Shown here: one piece after another, positions 1-11,984 of the stretch | Numbering within the stretch: position 1 is the first letter of the stretch | Layout: every line of letters begins with the position of its first letter | Assembly (NCBI RefSeq): GCF_002994745.2 | Contig: NC_037091.1 | Span: 38,314,112-38,378,111, forward strand | Reading direction: 5' to 3' | Source of the DNA: Rosa chinensis | Taxonomy: Eukaryota > Streptophyta > Magnoliopsida > Rosales > Rosaceae | DNA length: 64,000 nt | Notes under the pieces: model-generated | Database searches by the model: none | What the model was told of the DNA's origin: nothing | Seen by the model: only the letters and a program-made list of their open reading frames with translations | Program-made: the position numbers and the translations under genes

Positions 1-3000
1 AAACAGTACATATTTGGATGTGGCCAAGTACCCAGTAGGAATAGAACCTCGTGTGCAAGAGATCCATAACCTTTTAGGTGTCAGGGGAAGAGATGTTCAT
101 ATGGTAGGGATATGGGGGGCTGGTGGAATAGGCAAGACAGCAATTGCCAAAGCTGTCTATAACTCAATTGCTCATAAATTTGCGGGGAGTTGTTTTTTAG
201 AAAATGTTAGAGAAAACTCGAAGGGTGGAGGCCTCGTCAAACTACAAAAGAAACTTCTTTGTGAGATTCTGAAGGGAACAAAATTGAAGGTGACCAATGT
301 AGCACGAGGAATCACTATGATTAAGGAAAGGTTGCAATACAAAAGTGTTCTCTTAGTTCTTGATGATGTGCATGGCATGGATCAGTTAGACAACTTAGCT
401 GGTCAATATAGTTGGTTTGGAATGGGTAGTAGAATCATTATAACAACACGGGATAAGCAATTGCTGAGACGTCATAGTGTTAATTTAATATATGAGGTCC
501 AGAATTTGGATCATCATGAAGCTCTCGAGCTTTTCAGTATGAATGCCTTTAAAAGAAGTCGACCTTTGGATGCTTATGTAGAACTCACAGAACGTGCAAT
601 ACGCTATGCTCAAGGCCTTCCATTAGCTTTGACTGTTTTAGGTTCTTCTCTATGCAATGAAAATGTAGAGCTATGGGAAGCTGTGTTAGGTGGTTTCAAA
701 AGCAGCGAAATTCAAGATGTTTTAAAAATAAGCTACAATGGATTGGATCATAGACTGAAGGAAGCTTTTCTTGACATTGCATGTTTCTTTAAAGGTGAAA
801 ATAGAGAACAAGTGATAAAAATATTAGAAGCTTGTGGCAGCAAACGGCATGTTATTAATGTGCTCATAGAAAAGGCCCTCATCAGTATTGATAGTAATGA
901 TTGCATTTGGATGCATGACTTGGTAGAACAAATGGGTAGAGATATAGTTCATGAATTGTCACCCAATGACCCTGGAAACCGAAGCAGGTTGTGGTTTCAT
1001 GAAGATGTTTACCGTGTTCTAACAGAGAATATTGTAAGTGCATATCTTAATTCACGTCAAGTTTAATTTTTTTTTTTTTTCCTAAAACCTTAGTAGAATA
1101 TGAAATTTAATTATTTGAGAAAGAGCTTGGTGTGTTAATACTATTGCATTTTCATACTAGGGAACAACCAATGTTATAGGCATCAAGGTGGAGCTGCCTG
1201 AAGATTCAGATGTGATATGTTTAAGTGGTACCACCTTCTCCAACATGGGAAATCTTAGACTTTTCATACACCGTGCTGGACGTTATTATGGAGTTGTTGA
1301 TCATCTGCCAAATAGCTTGAGGGTGGTTGATTGGCCTAACTATCCCTTACAATTTTTGCCATCCAATTTAATTCCAAGAGAACTTGCTCTAATCAATATG
1401 CCTAGGAGTCGCATCACAGTTTTCGGAGATGGATACAAGGTATGTCTTTTGGATACACAAGTATAACTCTAGCTTATCATCTGTTCCTTCCTCTCCAATT
1501 TTTTTATTCAATATTTTTCTTCTCTGTCTCGCAGAATCTGATAAATCTGACATCAATAAATCTAAGAGGTTGTCAATACCTAATAAAAGTATCAGACTTA
1601 TCAGGAAGCACAAACTTACAACGCTTGAATCTAGATGAGTGTGAAAATTTAGTTGAAGTGCATTGTTCTGTTGGATTCCTCGATAAACTTAATGATTTGA
1701 GTCTTTGGAAGTGTCGTAGGCTTAAGACTTTTCTAACGGAAGTTAGTTGGAAATCCATGAGGAAGCTTCGGCTTCCCTTTTGTAAAAGGCTCAAGAGTTT
1801 CATAAACATTGTGCACAGGATGGAGTCCATTACATATTTGACTCTAAGGGAAAGTGGCATAAAAGAACTGCAGTCATGGATTGGATGTTGCACTTCCTTG
1901 GAAGTTTTGTACTTGGATGGAACTCCAATCAAACAACTGCCTTCAACAATTGAAAATCTTACTTCTTTAAGAGTATTGGGGTTGTCTGAAACTCCGCTTA
2001 CAGAATTGCCTTCATCGATTGGATGTCTCACTTCCTTGGTGGAATTGGACGCGCGTCAAACTCTCATTGAAGAATTGCCTTCATCAATTGGAAATCTCAC
2101 ATCTTTAAGAGAACTGAAGCTTTCTAAAACTCCCATTAAAAGATTGCCATCATCGATTGGGTATCTCACTACCTTGGAGGAATTGTTGGATGTGTCTGAA
2201 ACTCTCATTGAAAAATTGCCTTCATCAATTGGAAATCTCACTTCTTTAAGAGAACTGAAGCTATCTAAAACTCCCATTAAAGCATTGCCATCATCAATTG
2301 GGGATCTCAGTTCCTTGATCCGATTGAATGCGTCTGAAACTCTCATAGAAGAATTGCCTTTGTCAATTGGAAATCTCAATCGCCTTCAATATTTATCACT
2401 AAGAGGATGTGCAAACCTTACAAATGTGCCGCACAGTGTTTACGGAGGGCTGCAACATCTAGGAGAACTAGACCTCTCTTGGTGCCCAAAACTGGTGACA
2501 TTTCCAAGTAGGGTGAGCGGTTCGGTTTCATCAAGTGCAGAATCTCTTCCTTTGATGCTTTCAACTAATTCAAACAATGGGCATCATCATCCTGGTTCAT
2601 TATTGTTTCCCCAGCTACGGGGTCTACGTTTTAAAGGATGCAAATTATCAGTCTCTGATTTCCTAACGAATCTTGACTGTGTGTACACATTATTCGGACT
2701 TAATCTATCAGGAAGCAGTTTTGATAGTCTTCCGGCATGCATCAGCAACTTTCATCAGTTGCTATATCTTGATTTAAGTAGTTGCAAGAGGCTTCGAGAC
2801 ATTTCAGAACTTCCACCAAATATATACGATATAAAACTGGATGATTGCGTATCATTGGAAAGATTTTCAAAATTGTCAAATATACTGGAACAGAAAGACA
2901 CTCCAGGAAGTCTTCAAAGAATGAAGTTGTCTAATTGCAATAGACTGATGGATAATCTTGGCATGGACATGGTGTCGAAGATGGCAAAAGCATTACCATA

Positions 3001-4809
3001 TCAGGTTTTCCATCTCTCTCTCTCTCCACACACACACATACATACATATAATTTTTTTTTTCTTTCTCTTTTACAATTTTGACTACTAATAGTTAACACA
3101 ACCATATTGCTAGAATTGTATTTCATTGATTTGTACATTTACAATGTTTACAATATATAGGAGAAGCAGCATCAGTTTTGCAATGCTGTAATAACTAAAT
3201 TTAATACAATATCAAAACCATGGGCGGATCCAAGTAGAAGCCTGGGCGGGCTGGAGCCCGTCTGAGATTTTTAGGCTTAAAAAAAAATTAGATGTATACT
3301 TTAATTGATGTGGGTTTAAATGTTTAATTGACGTGGGTAAGTGGGTTTAATTGATTTCAAAACTTATCAAGGTCGATCAATGGGTCTTCTTACTGCTATG
3401 CAATTGTTGTGGGTTTAATTGATTTCAATACTTATCATTTTATCAATTGTTGTGCTATCTCAATATCTCGGCCAGGAGCTTGGCCTCATTCGAATGTCGA
3501 GTAATCAATTCAAGTTTATAGAGTTAACTTTGCAGATTGGGCTTGGGTTTATTTGCTAACTATTTCGTCCTATCCATGGCTTTATATTCAGAACAAACTT
3601 TTGGGTTGAAAAAAAAAACTATATATATGATGTATATTTTTTGTTTATATGTATGTTTGTTTAACGAAGCCACCCGAACTCTCAAATTATCGAAGTTAAA
3701 CTTCTCTCTGGCTCTTCCATTCTCTCCATCCATCACAAATTCTTATTCTTCTTCTTCGCAAAAATGCCTAAATTACGGACTAAATTCAATCTTTGAACAC
3801 TTGAACTCTCAAGTTCTTATCTCCCCACTCTTGCATTCGCACACCTGTGCATTATTGTACTAAAAAAAAAATTTTTGGGCTTCGCCCAAAGGGACACATA
3901 AATATGTAGCCCTCCCTATTTTCAAATCCTATATCCGCCACTGATCAAAACTGATCCTAGATTAATGCACAGCATTATAGCCATATCCATGGCTAGTGAT
4001 TGAGGAAGATTGATTATCTTTAACACATATGTATCTTGCAGCTGGTGCATGCCGGCTTAGATCGGCATGTGAAGTGCTGGAATCTTATGCTTCCAAGCCT
4101 CCCGGAAATTGAAGTTCCAAAGTGGTTCGATAGGGGTGAGATGGACACAAGTGTGCTTCCTGGTCATGAAACTCGTGATATATATGAAATTTTGATAAAA
4201 ATCCCTACGAATCTGAAGGCTGAGAGAATAGGATTGGTTGTCTGTGTTGTTTTTGAAATTACCAAAGATTTTTCCCAGGATTCTAATAGTTGTTTTGTGA
4301 CGGTTGTGATTGATAAAAAAGAGTATATTGACAATGCTAGGCACTATTTTGAATCAAAAGGGAGAGAGTCATCAGCTCATGATCATGTATATGTGTGTCT
4401 GACATGTATTGCTTTCAAGGAGCTAGAGGTGGTGGATCCTGTGGTGCGAGTGATTTTTCAAGTGAATCGCTTAGGTGCCAAAGGGTTGCTCCTAAAAAGT
4501 TTCGGGGTCCACCTGGCTAGTATGAAAGATGATCATGTAAGTGGTGAAGACTTGGCACGAGAAAGATATAGGCAGAGCATTTCTGATCAGGTGGCTTTGG
4601 ACGCAGAAGGGGCAACTGTAGCATCATTAGTATCAGATGACACCAATTCCTGGGAAGTGCACGATGATCATCATGATGGGGAACAAGATCAAGAACAAGA
4701 ACTGGAACCTCTTCTTCCAACCAAAAGATTTAAAGACTCGGCAAGACAAACAAATGTAGGCAGATCAATGTTAGCATTTCTGAGGTGCTTTGGAAGTACC
4801 ACCTGCTAG
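1..4809 (+). CDS. TNL-1: TIR-NB-LRR type resistance protein, 5' end outside window
   Basis: An intracellular immune receptor of the TNL class; the TIR exon lies left of the window. Inferred exons are 1-1033 (NB-ARC), 1161-1439 (linker), 1535-3004 (LRR) and 4042-4809 (C-terminal domain), all GT/AG and all joining in phase 0 without a stop. NB-ARC motifs are clear: P-loop GIWGAGGIGKTA, kinase-2 VLLVLDDV, RNBS-B GSRIIITTRD, GLPLAL, RNBS-D FLDIACFFKG and MHD as IWMHDL. The LRR exon has seven near-identical LPSSI-type repeats (about 1930-2390). The last exon starts with a PEIEVPKWF motif and a C-JID-like region, and ends acidic. The second P-loop Thr is Ala, which also occurs in working members. 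The last intron is enlarged by a hAT insertion. About 1180 residues are visible. The family is certain; the pathogen recognised is unknown. Confidence 0.93.
3219..3943. mobile_element. hAT-type non-autonomous element in TNL-1 intron
   Basis: A 725-bp insertion flanked by a perfect 8-bp direct repeat ATCAAAAC (3211-3218 and 3944-3951). Its ends are imperfect inverted repeats: GGGCGGATCCAAG at the left and, on the other strand at the right, CAGTGGCGGATATAG. An 8-bp target duplication and CAG(G/T)GGCGGAT-like ends fit the hAT superfamily. No transposase ORF is present. The same intron in TNL-2 lacks it and is only 112 bp. A second copy lies at 40607-42337. Confidence 0.85.
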
Positions 4810-6395
4810 TATCATCAAAAAACACCAGCCGAGGCCTTGAAGTACACTATGATCATTATAGTTGGATTTCAGGTATTAATATTCTATGCCACATGCATAA
4901 ACTCTTAATCTGTTGTGATAATTTTTCACTAACCTGATTTTTCTGCATTATCTTATTTAGAAGAAGCTTTTCTTTTGCCAAAGTCGATCTCAAAAGATGG
5001 CAGTTGTTGGTGAGAGGCAGAGACACCAATTAATCTGGACTCATGTGATGGTAAACTCCGGATCAATCCACACGAACAAGGCTGGGTTTGTTCTTCAATT
5101 CGTGTTTGCTCATTGGTTGTCTGGCTTTTTATTTATTTTTTATTTTTAACTCTGGGCCTTTAATTGGTATAGTTTGCTGGCTTTTAGCTTTTTAGTGCCC
5201 ACTGTTTATCACAAGTGCATGAGAGTGATATAATGCTATATATCGTCAAACACTGATAAGTTCGTTATAAACAACGCATGCATAAGGACTACTGACTGAA
5301 TTAAGAAAATAGGATGCCATGCCTATTCTTCCTAGCATTATTAATAGTCCTAACTGACTTGTAGTTTTACATCTTTCACTGTTACACAGTCACGAACAAC
5401 TAATTAAACATAGTAAGCTTAATCATAGTTAAGCATACTATACTGTAACTTCCCCCCTCAACATTTCGGTAGAGGACCTAGCTGCAAGTTGGCAATAAGA
5501 GAATAAAAGTGAGAGCAGGGCAAGCCCGTAGTAGAGACATCTGCAAGGTGCTTTGCACTGGAAAGATAGGAGTAAATCCTATAGCTCAATTCATGGTATT
5601 TCTAACCGCAGGCATAGGAACCAGCTATCAAGTACCTTTGACTGCACTTAATCATAGCCTGCTTTCATTCTAATTATGAGAAGCTTCGAAGAGGAAATAA
5701 GAGTGTTAGAAGGGGATATTAGCTAGCTTTAGTGATTAGTTGAAGAACTGTTGAAAATAATAGCATGTTGTGCAAGAACTTGGGTGACCAACAAGAGTGA
5801 ATCAGTTTGAATATGAATGAGCTGAAGACTGAGGATGAACTATGTCCTCTTTACACGTGCTCATGCGCGCAGCATAGTTTCCCACTACTGTACTTGAATA
5901 AGCATAATTGCTAGGTTGAGTTTTTTTTTTCGAAAAAGGTGACGTGTTATGAACCATGCTTAAGACAGAGTTGACATGAGACAGTAATGGATGAACCATG
6001 ATTATTAAAACAAATGAACCATGATTATTGAAACCACCTTTTATTCTTGAAGCTACCATTATAGGGTCCTGCCAGTGTCTAATCATCAGCAATTGTGCCT
6101 CTATTGTAAAAGTAGCCATCACCATACTAATTTCTGCCTCTTTCTCTTCAATTTGAGGATTTTAAGTTGCGTGTTATTACTGAAGTTGTAATGTTAATGG
6201 AGGAGATATTTTTGGCAATCTCCTGCAGACAGAGGAGAAAGCTGCAATGTTGTGGCAGCCTGATCAACTGTTTTGATAGCGTTTTCATCAGTGATATAGA
6301 CTATAGTACTCTGATATATCCTTTGCAGATTTTGAATTAATTCTATGTCGAAGAGCCATATCGTCTCTTCCTAATTGTGGGCTTGTGGTCTGATA
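4810..6395. other. TNL-1 3' region and duplicated spacer, no gene
   Basis: The first ~600 bp match the sequence after TNL-2 (38978-39650) and probably hold the 3' UTR, which may include an intron. From about 5420 on, the sequence matches, inverted, the spacer near 46.7-47.5 kb (for example the GTAACTTCCCCCCTCAAC stretch). I see no convincing coding exon. Confidence 0.6.
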
Positions 6396-6568
6396 AGTCA
6401 AAAGGAACAAAGGGATTTTGGGTTTTCTGATTATATTCTTCTTCTCCAAGAATGGAGCATATATACAAGATACAACGTGTCCTACTAGGAAACAAAATAA
6501 AAGAAAATATTCCTAATAATACACAAGATACACAACCCTAATAATACATGGTATGACTTATGTCAACA
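6396..6568 (-). repeat. Copia 3' LTR
   Basis: A 173-bp LTR, downstream in element orientation, directly after the polypurine tract. It ends with GACT at the TGATA target duplication. Confidence 0.93.
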
Positions 6569-6577
6569 CTCCCCCTC
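6569..6577 (-). promoter_or_regulatory. Copia polypurine tract
   Basis: The minus strand reads GAGGGGGAG directly before the 3' LTR, the expected place for the plus-strand DNA primer. It touches the polyprotein stop codon. Confidence 0.88.
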
Positions 6578-9500
6578 AAGTTGGTGCATATAAATCACGG
6601 ATGCCCAACTTGTCGAGTGAGTCATAAAAGGCTTTACTTGAGAGAGCCTTTGTGAGAATATCTGCCAACTGCTCTTCAGTAGGAACGAAAGGAAACAAAA
6701 TGACCTTTCTATCAAGGTTTTCTTTAATGAAATGCCGATCTACCTCCACATGTTTCGTACGATCATGCTGAACAGGATTGTGAGCAATTTCAATCGCCGC
6801 TTTATTATCACAATAAAGTGGCATAGCCTTTTCCTGCTTGAACCCTAAATCTCTCAACAAATTTCTCAACCACAACATCTCACAAAGTCCTCGGGCCATT
6901 CCTCTATACTCTGCTTCTGCACTAGAACGAGCCACCACCTTTTGTTTCTTGCTCTTCCACGTAACCAAGTTACCACCTACAAATGTGAAGTAGCCCGAAG
7001 TAGATCGGCGTTCTGTAATATTACCCGCCCAATCTGCATCTGTATATCCAGAAATATCTAGGTGACTGTATTTTGAAAAAATTAACCCCTTCCCTGGAGC
7101 AGACTTTAAATACCTCAAAATACGAAATACAGCACCCATATGAGCCTCACTAGGATTATGCATAAACTGACTCACCACACTAACTGCATAAGCTAAATCT
7201 GGTCTAGTGTGAGATAAATAAATCAACCGTCCGACTAACCTCTGGTATCTTGCTTTATTTGTAGGTACCTGATCCAAATACTCTGCCAATCGATGGTTCT
7301 GCTCGATAGGAGTATCAGCAGGTTGACAGTCAAGCATACCTGTTTCTGCCAGCAAGTCTAGAACATACTTCCTTTGACTCAACACAATACAATCCTTCCC
7401 ACGAGCAACTTCAATTCCCAAGAAATATTTCAAGTTACCCAAATCTTTCATCTCAAACTCAGAAGATAACTGACCTTGTAACCTTTGAATCTCCTCTAAG
7501 TCATCACCTGTCACAACCATGTCATCAACATAAATAATCAAGGCAGTCACTTTACCATACTGATGTTTAAGGAACAAGGTGTGATCGGAATTGCTCTGCC
7601 GGTACCCAATTTTCTTCATGAACTTGGTAAACCGGCCAAACCAAGCTCTGGGAGACTGCTTCAAACCATAAAGAGACTTCTTCAATTTGCACACCACTTG
7701 CTCTTTAGAAGAAGTACCATAGCCCGGGGGCAAATCCATATAAACCTCTTCATGTAGATCACCGTGTAAGAACGCATTCTTAACATCAAACTGCTGCAAA
7801 GGCCAATCAAGATTAGCAGCTAACGAAAGAAGTACCCGAATTGTGTTAATTTTGGCCACTGGTGCGAACGTCTCATCGTAATCCACCCCGTACTTCTGAG
7901 TATAGCCTTTAGCTACTAGTCTAGCCTTGTACCTGTTCACCGATCCATCCGAATTGTGCTTCACAGTGAACACCCACCGACAACCAACTGTCTTCTTTCC
8001 GGGTGGTAATGACACTAATTCCCACGTACAATTCTTCTCAAGAGCATCCATTTCGACTGCCATAGCTTGCATCCACCTCGCATCCCGCATTGCATCCTGC
8101 ACTTTACTAGGAAGAGACACAGAGGATAATTGATTCACAAAGGCAACATAAGGTTGAGACAGCCTATGGGTCGACACATAATTAGCAACAGGGTATTTAG
8201 CTTTTGCATTTAGAGTGGGTTCATAGCGTTTTGGAGGCTGACCACGGTTTGACCGACTAGGCACATGTTTGGTGGGAACACATGCTGACACAGAAGATGG
8301 ATTAGACAAAAGAGAAGGAGAACATACCTCAGGTGACGATGGGGTAGGTGAGACTGAAGGAGGAGGGGGACTGTTCAAGGCCACGGAATCAAGGACACAA
8401 TCTGTAATTGTTGCACCTCCAGCGGACGGGACAGAGTCTGTCGACTCTGCATCTCCGGTCGACTGGACTGGATCTGTCGGCGCTGCATCATCGACCGACT
8501 GGACGGGATCGGGGGGCGAATGGCCCAGAGGCATAACCGCCGCCTCTTCGTCGCCGGCCAACAGGCCAGGTCCTGATTTGAACCGCCGAAACTCATCTCC
8601 GGCCGACCCGATACCAGGTCCTGATGGTCTTCGCTGGAGCGGGCTACCCATGTCTCGATTGCCGGACGACCCAACGTGCCTCTCCTGGGTCGCGTGGTCC
8701 AAGTTTGACCCGATGTTCCTTTCCCGGGTCGTAAGGTCCAAAGGGGACCTGTGGTGGATTGGTGAAGGTGGCATGCGGTGGCCGGAGTTGTTCTCAGTCA
8801 GCGGGTAGCTATCCTTTAAGTTGGGAACAGTCAATGGGCAGCTGTCCTCTTGGTCATGTTCAGTGCCCAAATCTTCTTTGTCACGTTTCGTGCCCAAAGA
8901 CTCCAGACTAGAGAACTCGGATTGCCCATCGTGCCCACTGAACAAATCTTCATAGTAACAAGACTTCTCCCCCTGACGATGAGTCATAGGGGGTAAAAAA
9001 TAACACGCATCTTCATTGAACGTAACGTCCATGGTGACATAAAATTTCTGGGATTGGGGATGATAACATTTGTAGCCTTTCTGATGGGAACCATACCCCA
9101 CAAAGACACACTTAAGGGCTCTAGCATCCAATTTTGACCTCTGATTCTTATACAGATGAACATAGGCAACACAACCAAAAACACGAGCAGGAAGAGTGTT
9201 AGATGATGGAATAGAAACGTAGTGAGACAAAAACTCGAGTGGGACATGACCGTGAAGAGAGGTAGACGGAAGACGATTGATAAGATGAGAAGCACACAAA
9301 ATAGCCTCTCCCCAAAGATACTTAGGCATATTAGCACTAAGTAAAAGAGACCGAGCCATATCTAGAAGATGACGATTTTTCCGTTCAGATACTCCATTTT
9401 GCTCAGGAGTTTGTGGACATGAGGTTTGATGTATTATGCCATGCTGTTGGAAATAATCATGAAAAGAATGATTGACAAACTCACCCCCGTTATCGGAACG

Positions 9501-11417
9501 AAAAACCTTAACATGAGCATCATATTGAGTGCAAACAAGATTATGGAATGCTGTAAAAGCAGAGAAAACAGAATCTTTGGACTTAAGTAAAACGACCCAA
9601 GATAATCTAGTAAAGTCATCAATGAATAATACAAAATATCTCATTCCAGAAAGGGTAGAATGTTTAGAAGGACCCCACACATCTGAATGAATTAACTCAA
9701 AAGGCATAGTACTAGAATGAAAACTTGAAGGATAACTAGACCTATGGCTCTTAGCCAAAGCACAAGTTTCACAATGCAGGCTAGACTCACTGACTCCCAA
9801 AAACAATGAAGGCATGGACTTCTTCATAACTCCAAAAGATGGATGACCCAACCGCCGGTGCCACAGCCATAGCTCATTCAATCGATCAGAATTCAATGTC
9901 AGGGCCAAAGGTGGTTCCATCACTGGTGTTGGTTCTGCGTACATGCAATCCAAATGGAACAGTCTTCCCCTCAGGTCTCCCTTGCCCATAATCACCCTGG
10001 TGCACAGATTCTGAAAAATAACATACATTGGGTAAAAGGTTACAGAGCACTTATTTTGTGACCCTAATTGAGAGACAGATAAAAGATGATGAGACAACGA
10101 AGGTACATAAAGCACATCATGCAATACAATGGATGGTGTAACCTGAACAGACCCAACACCTAAGACTGGAAAGGATGCACCATTTGCATTAGAAATATGG
10201 GATATAGAAGGGGATGACATAGACATAAAGAAGGACTTATCATAGGTCATATGGTCAGACGCACCAGAATCAATTATCCATGTATCACTACCAGTAAAGT
10301 CAGAAACATGTAAAGCAACACCAATTTTACCTCGAGTGTCCGTAGTCAAGGAAACATTACCCTTTGAGGGATCTTGTCCCTCAATGCTATAGAAGTCCGG
10401 TTCTGGCACTAATTGGATTGCAGCTTTGCCTTTTTGACCACCACCACGTCCTCCACGACCTCCAGTATGATTGCCTCCTCTCCAACTAGAGTTATTGTAA
10501 TTAAACCTTCGCAGCTTAGGGCATTGATTCTTGAAGTGTCCAGCTTCCTTGCAATAGTTGCAAGTCATTTGGGTATAATTTTGATTCTGCTGATATCCCT
10601 GAGTTCGTGGTTGATACTGGTTCTGAAATGGAACTAGGGTAGAATTCCCAATTGGAGGTTGAGATGGAGGTGTAGCATGGATTGCTAAACTGGAAATTTC
10701 AGTATGAAGGTTCTGAGCGGCAGCCTTGTTACCTTCATCTCTTCTGATATAAGCAAAAGCTTGCTCCAACGTAGGTGGAGTTGCAAGACGCAATAACTCA
10801 TTCTTTGCTCCTTCAAAGTGAGGGTCCAGGCCAGCAAGAAAAATATGGACCCGCATCTTGTCCTGCTCATTCCGATAGGAATTAATATCAACTGCACAAG
10901 TCATAGGATTAGGGTTTCTCTGATCAAGCTCCTGCCAAATTGTCTTCAAATTCGCATAAAAGGTTGCAACAGGCTGTCCACTCTGAGTTATTTTGAAAGC
11001 TTTGACAGTCAATTCATGAACACGAGCAAAATCACTCCCATCATAATATGTAGCAGCAACAGAGTCCCAAATTGATTTGGGAGAATCATAGTTAGCAAAT
11101 AATCGCATCACCTCCGGAGTCATAGCTTTGAGAAGAATTCCCATCACGTTATTATTTGCCGTATCCCATTCATCAACTTTTGGACCTACAACAGGTCTTG
11201 CTGCACTACCGGTAACATAACTCCACTTTCCAATCCCCTGAATATGGATCTTCATAAGTCTATGCCATAATTGATAATTGGTACCATCGAGTTTGACACC
11301 AAAACTCGAACTATCTGTGACATTCTGGACAATTACAACTTCACGTGCCACAGAACTTGCTTCTCCAAACTCCTGGGAGTCTCCATTTTTCCCGTCAGTG
11401 ATCTTCAAGTCCACCAT
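6576..11417 (-). CDS. Copia Gag-Pol polyprotein, intact
   Basis: 1613 residues with no stop or frameshift. Order: Gag with GTNYQLWHRLM near residue 45; CCHC knuckle CNYCKEAGHFKNQC near 285; aspartic protease WIIDSGASDHM near 380; GAG-pre-integrase HRRLGHPSFG; integrase with HSDVWGPS near 577 and SDNGGEF near 640; reverse transcriptase with FDVKNAFLHGDL and YVDD near 1295; RNase H with YTDADWAG near 1457 and SSAEAEYRG. The pol order PR-IN-RT-RH defines Copia. Between integrase and RT is a low-complexity Ser/Pro/Asp linker (about 850-1100). The ATG is 32 codons before the Gag core. With complete LTRs, PBS and PPT, this copy looks autonomous. Confidence 0.96.
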   Translation of the reverse strand: MVDLKITDGKNGDSQEFGEASSVAREVVIVQNVTDSSSFGVKLDGTNYQLWHRLMKIHIQGIGKWSYVTGSAARPVVGPKVDEWDTANNNVMGILLKAMTPEVMRLFANYDSPKSIWDSVAATYYDGSDFARVHELTVKAFKITQSGQPVATFYANLKTIWQELDQRNPNPMTCAVDINSYRNEQDKMRVHIFLAGLDPHFEGAKNELLRLATPPTLEQAFAYIRRDEGNKAAAQNLHTEISSLAIHATPPSQPPIGNSTLVPFQNQYQPRTQGYQQNQNYTQMTCNYCKEAGHFKNQCPKLRRFNYNNSSWRGGNHTGGRGGRGGGQKGKAAIQLVPEPDFYSIEGQDPSKGNVSLTTDTRGKIGVALHVSDFTGSDTWIIDSGASDHMTYDKSFFMSMSSPSISHISNANGASFPVLGVGSVQVTPSIVLHDVLYVPSLSHHLLSVSQLGSQNKCSVTFYPMYVIFQNLCTRVIMGKGDLRGRLFHLDCMYAEPTPVMEPPLALTLNSDRLNELWLWHRRLGHPSFGVMKKSMPSLFLGVSESSLHCETCALAKSHRSSYPSSFHSSTMPFELIHSDVWGPSKHSTLSGMRYFVLFIDDFTRLSWVVLLKSKDSVFSAFTAFHNLVCTQYDAHVKVFRSDNGGEFVNHSFHDYFQQHGIIHQTSCPQTPEQNGVSERKNRHLLDMARSLLLSANMPKYLWGEAILCASHLINRLPSTSLHGHVPLEFLSHYVSIPSSNTLPARVFGCVAYVHLYKNQRSKLDARALKCVFVGYGSHQKGYKCYHPQSQKFYVTMDVTFNEDACYFLPPMTHRQGEKSCYYEDLFSGHDGQSEFSSLESLGTKRDKEDLGTEHDQEDSCPLTVPNLKDSYPLTENNSGHRMPPSPIHHRSPLDLTTRERNIGSNLDHATQERHVGSSGNRDMGSPLQRRPSGPGIGSAGDEFRRFKSGPGLLAGDEEAAVMPLGHSPPDPVQSVDDAAPTDPVQSTGDAESTDSVPSAGGATITDCVLDSVALNSPPPPSVSPTPSSPEVCSPSLLSNPSSVSACVPTKHVPSRSNRGQPPKRYEPTLNAKAKYPVANYVSTHRLSQPYVAFVNQLSSVSLPSKVQDAMRDARWMQAMAVEMDALEKNCTWELVSLPPGKKTVGCRWVFTVKHNSDGSVNRYKARLVAKGYTQKYGVDYDETFAPVAKINTIRVLLSLAANLDWPLQQFDVKNAFLHGDLHEEVYMDLPPGYGTSSKEQVVCKLKKSLYGLKQSPRAWFGRFTKFMKKIGYRQSNSDHTLFLKHQYGKVTALIIYVDDMVVTGDDLEEIQRLQGQLSSEFEMKDLGNLKYFLGIEVARGKDCIVLSQRKYVLDLLAETGMLDCQPADTPIEQNHRLAEYLDQVPTNKARYQRLVGRLIYLSHTRPDLAYAVSVVSQFMHNPSEAHMGAVFRILRYLKSAPGKGLIFSKYSHLDISGYTDADWAGNITERRSTSGYFTFVGGNLVTWKSKKQKVVARSSAEAEYRGMARGLCEMLWLRNLLRDLGFKQEKAMPLYCDNKAAIEIAHNPVQHDRTKHVEVDRHFIKENLDRKVILFPFVPTEEQLADILTKALSSKAFYDSLDKLGIRDLYAPT

Positions 11418-11794
11418 CTTCTTCCTTCCTTAAATACTAAATAAAGTTGTAACAATACGACAAAGAGTGATCAATGAATATTCCACAAAAACAAGAAGGC
11501 TGTTGAGTTTATTAAGTATTCCCTTGTTGAAGAAACCAAAAAATGTCCAGTGGTGCTAATCAATAGAGAAAAGAGAACAACCAGCAGGGCCACAAAGTCA
11601 AGAACCAAAGCAATCAAGTCAAAGAAAGGGCCAAAAAGTCACGAACCAAAGAACAGCCAGCAAACAGCAATATCGAACCAATCAGTCAAAAAACCAGCAA
11701 ACAAACCCGAAAGGACAAGAGACAAAAGATCACAAGCGAACAAGTTTTCTTGCAGCGGAAGCCGAATAGCACAGCCGAGTCCAAAAGGATCTCG

Positions 11795-11806
11795 GCTCTG
11801 ATACCA
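11795..11806 (-). promoter_or_regulatory. Copia primer-binding site (initiator tRNA-Met)
   Basis: The minus strand reads TGGTATCAGAGC directly after the 5' LTR. This is the standard plant Copia site, complementary to the 3' end of initiator methionine tRNA, and it primes minus-strand DNA synthesis. Confidence 0.93.
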
Positions 11807-11979
11807 AGTCAAAAGGAACAAAGGGATTTTGGGTTTTCTGATTATATTCTTCTTCTCCAAGAATGGAGCATATATACAAGATACAACGTGTCCTACTAGG
11901 AAACAAAATAAAAGAAAATATTCCTAACAATACACAAGATACACAACCCTAATAATACATGGTATGACTTATGCCAACA
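11807..11979 (-). repeat. Copia 5' LTR
   Basis: A 173-bp LTR, upstream in element orientation, next to the primer-binding site. It differs from the other LTR by C for T at two sites (TAACAAT for TAATAAT, and GCCAACA for GTCAACA at the outer end). The element's transcription start is expected inside it. Confidence 0.93.
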
Positions 11980-11984
11980 TGATA

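Larger units (their letters stand above)
6396..11979 (-). mobile_element. Complete Ty1/Copia LTR retrotransposon
   Basis: A 5584-bp element bounded by a 5-bp target duplication TGATA (6391-6395 and 11980-11984). It has two 173-bp LTRs, a primer-binding site next to the 5' LTR, a polypurine tract next to the 3' LTR and one uninterrupted polyprotein of 1613 codons. The LTRs differ at two positions by eye, indicating a recent insertion. In element orientation the LTRs run from TGTTG to GACT, so the ends are TG..CT rather than TG..CA. It lies in the duplicated TNL spacer; the inverted spacer copy at 46 kb lacks it. Confidence 0.96.

Noticed and set aside
8269..8808. 179-codon plus-strand ORF opposite the Copia linker
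   Set aside because: Lies across the low-complexity linker of the intact Copia polyprotein; a shadow frame.
11795..11806. tRNA-Met-like sequence (also 56111-56124)
   Set aside because: Only the 12-14 bases complementary to a tRNA 3' end are present, so these are primer-binding sites, not tRNA genes.
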